This document shows positions 6,342-7,368 of a DNA stretch of 7,368 bases, piece by piece. The notes beneath the pieces are model-generated. The model had not been told where the DNA came from and ran no database searches. It saw nothing but the letters and a program-made list of their open reading frames with translations. Both the position numbers and the translations under genes were made by a program. Source of the DNA: Treponema sp. (GTDB taxonomy: Bacteria > Spirochaetota > Spirochaetia > Treponematales > Treponemataceae); the NCBI GenBank assembly GCA_024691265.1, contig JAILNT010000193.1, positions 1 through 7,368 on the forward strand. The letters are read 5' to 3'. The stretch's first letter is position 1. Every line of letters starts with the position of its first letter.

Positions 6342-7169
6342 ATGAACAATAATATGAGTAAAGAAGAAGAGCTTTTTCTTAAAAATTATAGAATAGAAGA
6401 TTATGAACGCCCTAGTGTTACTGTTGATATTGCTTCTTTTAGTGTAAGGGAACAGGAAGTAGATAACTATAGACAAGATGATGAAAAGAATCTATGTATT
6501 TTACTTGTAAAACGAGGTCAATATCCATATAAAGATTGTTGGGCTTTACCAGGTGGCTTTCTTAAAAAAGGTGAAAGTGTAGAAGAATGTGCTTTTAGGG
6601 AAATTGAAGAAGAAACCCATGTTAAACCAGTTTCTCTTATGAGCATAGGTTCTTTTAGTGCTACAGGTAGAGATCCTAGAGGCTGGATAATTTCTAATGC
6701 TTTTGTTTCTGTTATCAGTGAAAGTTCTGTGAAGGCTATTGGCGATGATGATGCTAGTGATGCAAAGTGGTTTAGAGTAAGTTTTACAAAAGATGGCGAT
6801 GATAATGTTCTTGAATTAAGAAATGGGGACATTTATATAAAATCTATTTTGAGAGAAACTAAATGTCGTTTTGGTCGTTCTGAGTTTGAAATAAAAGATT
6901 CTGGAAATCTTGCTTTTGACCATGCAAGTATAATTTCTACAGCTTTAACAGTTCTTAGAAGTTGTGGAGAGAATTTTGATTTTTTATTTGATTTTCTACC
7001 AGAAAAATTTACACTCACTGATTTACAAAGGGTGCAGGAAACTATATTAAATGTTTCTATTCTTCCAGCAAATTTCAGAAGAAAGATAAGTGGCTATGTA
7101 GAAGAAACAGATGAAGCTACTAGTGGTGCTGGACACAGACCGGCTAAATTATTTACGAGAAAGAAATAA
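6342..7169 (+). CDS. Nudix domain protein with winged-helix C-terminus, NrtR-like
   Basis: A 275-residue protein in two parts. Residues about 22-165 are a Nudix fold beginning DYERPSVTVDI; the box has G72, E78, R86-E87 and E90-E91, so all catalytic glutamates are present, but the usual glycine after them is H93 (EETHV). Residues about 215-273 match the winged-helix domain of NrtR regulators (KFTLTDLQRVQETIL, NFRRKIS, GHRPAKLF). Known NrtR proteins bind ADP-ribose or related NAD metabolites and repress NAD-related or sugar-use genes; many have lost hydrolase activity. This one could be a repressor, an ADP-ribose pyrophosphatase, or both. The gene follows sdaAA by 15 nt and ends the operon, so autoregulation or control of the serine/peptide genes is possible but not shown. 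The start is chosen from the ribosome binding site at 6332. Confidence 0.85.
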   Translation: MNNNMSKEEELFLKNYRIEDYERPSVTVDIASFSVREQEVDNYRQDDEKNLCILLVKRGQYPYKDCWALPGGFLKKGESVEECAFREIEEETHVKPVSLMSIGSFSATGRDPRGWIISNAFVSVISESSVKAIGDDDASDAKWFRVSFTKDGDDNVLELRNGDIYIKSILRETKCRFGRSEFEIKDSGNLAFDHASIISTALTVLRSCGENFDFLFDFLPEKFTLTDLQRVQETILNVSILPANFRRKISGYVEETDEATSGAGHRPAKLFTRKK

Positions 7170-7170
7170 A

Positions 7171-7368
7171 TTAATTTTTCTTTATAATTATGACTCTTTC
7201 TGGGAAGGGGTCATAATTATGATTATTCTTGTGTATATGTTTGTGTTTAGTATTTAATTGGAACTCTTTTCTAAACTTATTTAGGGTTCTGCTGGCATCT
7301 GCTTTTATTTTTCCATATTTACTTGCTATATCCTGCTGTTTGGGTACTGGTTTTATTTGATTATTATC
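7171..7368 (-). CDS. Partial unrecognised protein, C-terminal 65 residues
   Basis: The minus strand is open without a stop from the right edge to the TAA at 7173-7171. The visible end of the protein is lysine-rich and polar: it begins DNNQIKPVPKQQDIASKYG, passes SRTLNKFRKEF near residues 27-37, then KHKHIHKNNHNYDPFPERV, and ends IIIKKN. No family is recognised. In DNA this AT-rich, 65 codons without a stop are uncommon but not decisive, and the two other minus-strand frames close quickly. It converges on the NrtR-like gene with their stop codons only a few bases apart. The hairpin at 7184-7220 lies within its last codons. A start codon and most of the gene would be outside the window. Confidence 0.5.
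   Translation of the reverse strand, partial: DNNQIKPVPKQQDIASKYGKIKADASRTLNKFRKEFQLNTKHKHIHKNNHNYDPFPERVIIIKKN
7184..7220 (+). terminator. Long hairpin after the operon, possible terminator
   Basis: An 11-bp perfect stem (ATAATTATGAC at 7184-7194 with GTCATAATTAT at 7210-7220) can be extended inward by five more pairs, two of them T-G, to a 5-nt loop (CTGGG, 7200-7204). It starts 15 nt past the stop of the NrtR-like gene, where a terminator is expected. No run of T residues follows on either strand: the + side continues GATTATTCTTG and the minus side is A-rich. It may end transcripts poorly, protect the 3' end, or serve both converging genes. Confidence 0.5.

Noticed and set aside
6026..6349. 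107-codon open frame on the minus strand inside sdaAA
   Set aside because: It lies opposite the strongly conserved serine dehydratase alpha coding sequence, has no family resemblance, and is explained as the antisense shadow of that gene.
7219..7257. Short + strand reading frame for a 12-residue hydrophobic peptide preceded by GGGG
   Set aside because: The GGGG is part of the long hairpin, the peptide is very short, and nothing else supports it.

Overview
The window is AT-rich bacterial DNA. Its protein families and layout (a Treponema-type AraC regulator, a pair of LplB/YtcP-type sugar permeases, a YhbY–Nudix–M24 peptidase–serine deaminase gene string) suggest a Spirochaete, most likely a Treponema. 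This is inference from protein resemblance; no marker gene fixes it.

Left edge (1-616): the + strand carries the C-terminal part of an AraC-type regulator with a complete DNA-binding domain and a strong terminator. Its 5' part is broken. Protein that looks like the missing upstream part of the same regulator reads on the opposite strand from about 104 down to base 1, as if a segment had been flipped or the assembly folded back here.

Sugar import (773-2634): two ABC permeases of the LplB and YtcP types, with no solute-binding protein or ATPase gene next to them. Two terminators in a row (2668-2760) close this unit.

Second transcription unit (2852-7169): a good sigma-70 promoter places the start of transcription on or next to the ATG of yhbY, so the first message may be leaderless. 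There follow a MutT-like Nudix hydrolase, an M24 metallopeptidase of the Xaa-Pro type, both subunits of the iron-sulfur L-serine dehydratase (sdaAB, sdaAA) and a two-domain Nudix/winged-helix protein of the NrtR kind. Genes are tightly packed, with an 8-nt overlap between the peptidase and sdaAB and an 11-nt overlap between sdaAB and sdaAA. The peptidase and deaminase together suit peptide use: peptides are trimmed and serine becomes pyruvate and ammonia. The last gene could be a ligand-sensing regulator of this unit.

Right edge (7170-7368): a long hairpin follows the operon and lies inside the 3' end of an unrecognised minus-strand reading frame that runs off the window. The best candidates for something unusual are the strand-switched regulator at the left edge, the leaderless yhbY start and the NrtR-like gene joined to a serine deaminase operon. 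No CRISPR array, tRNA, rRNA or insertion sequence was seen.
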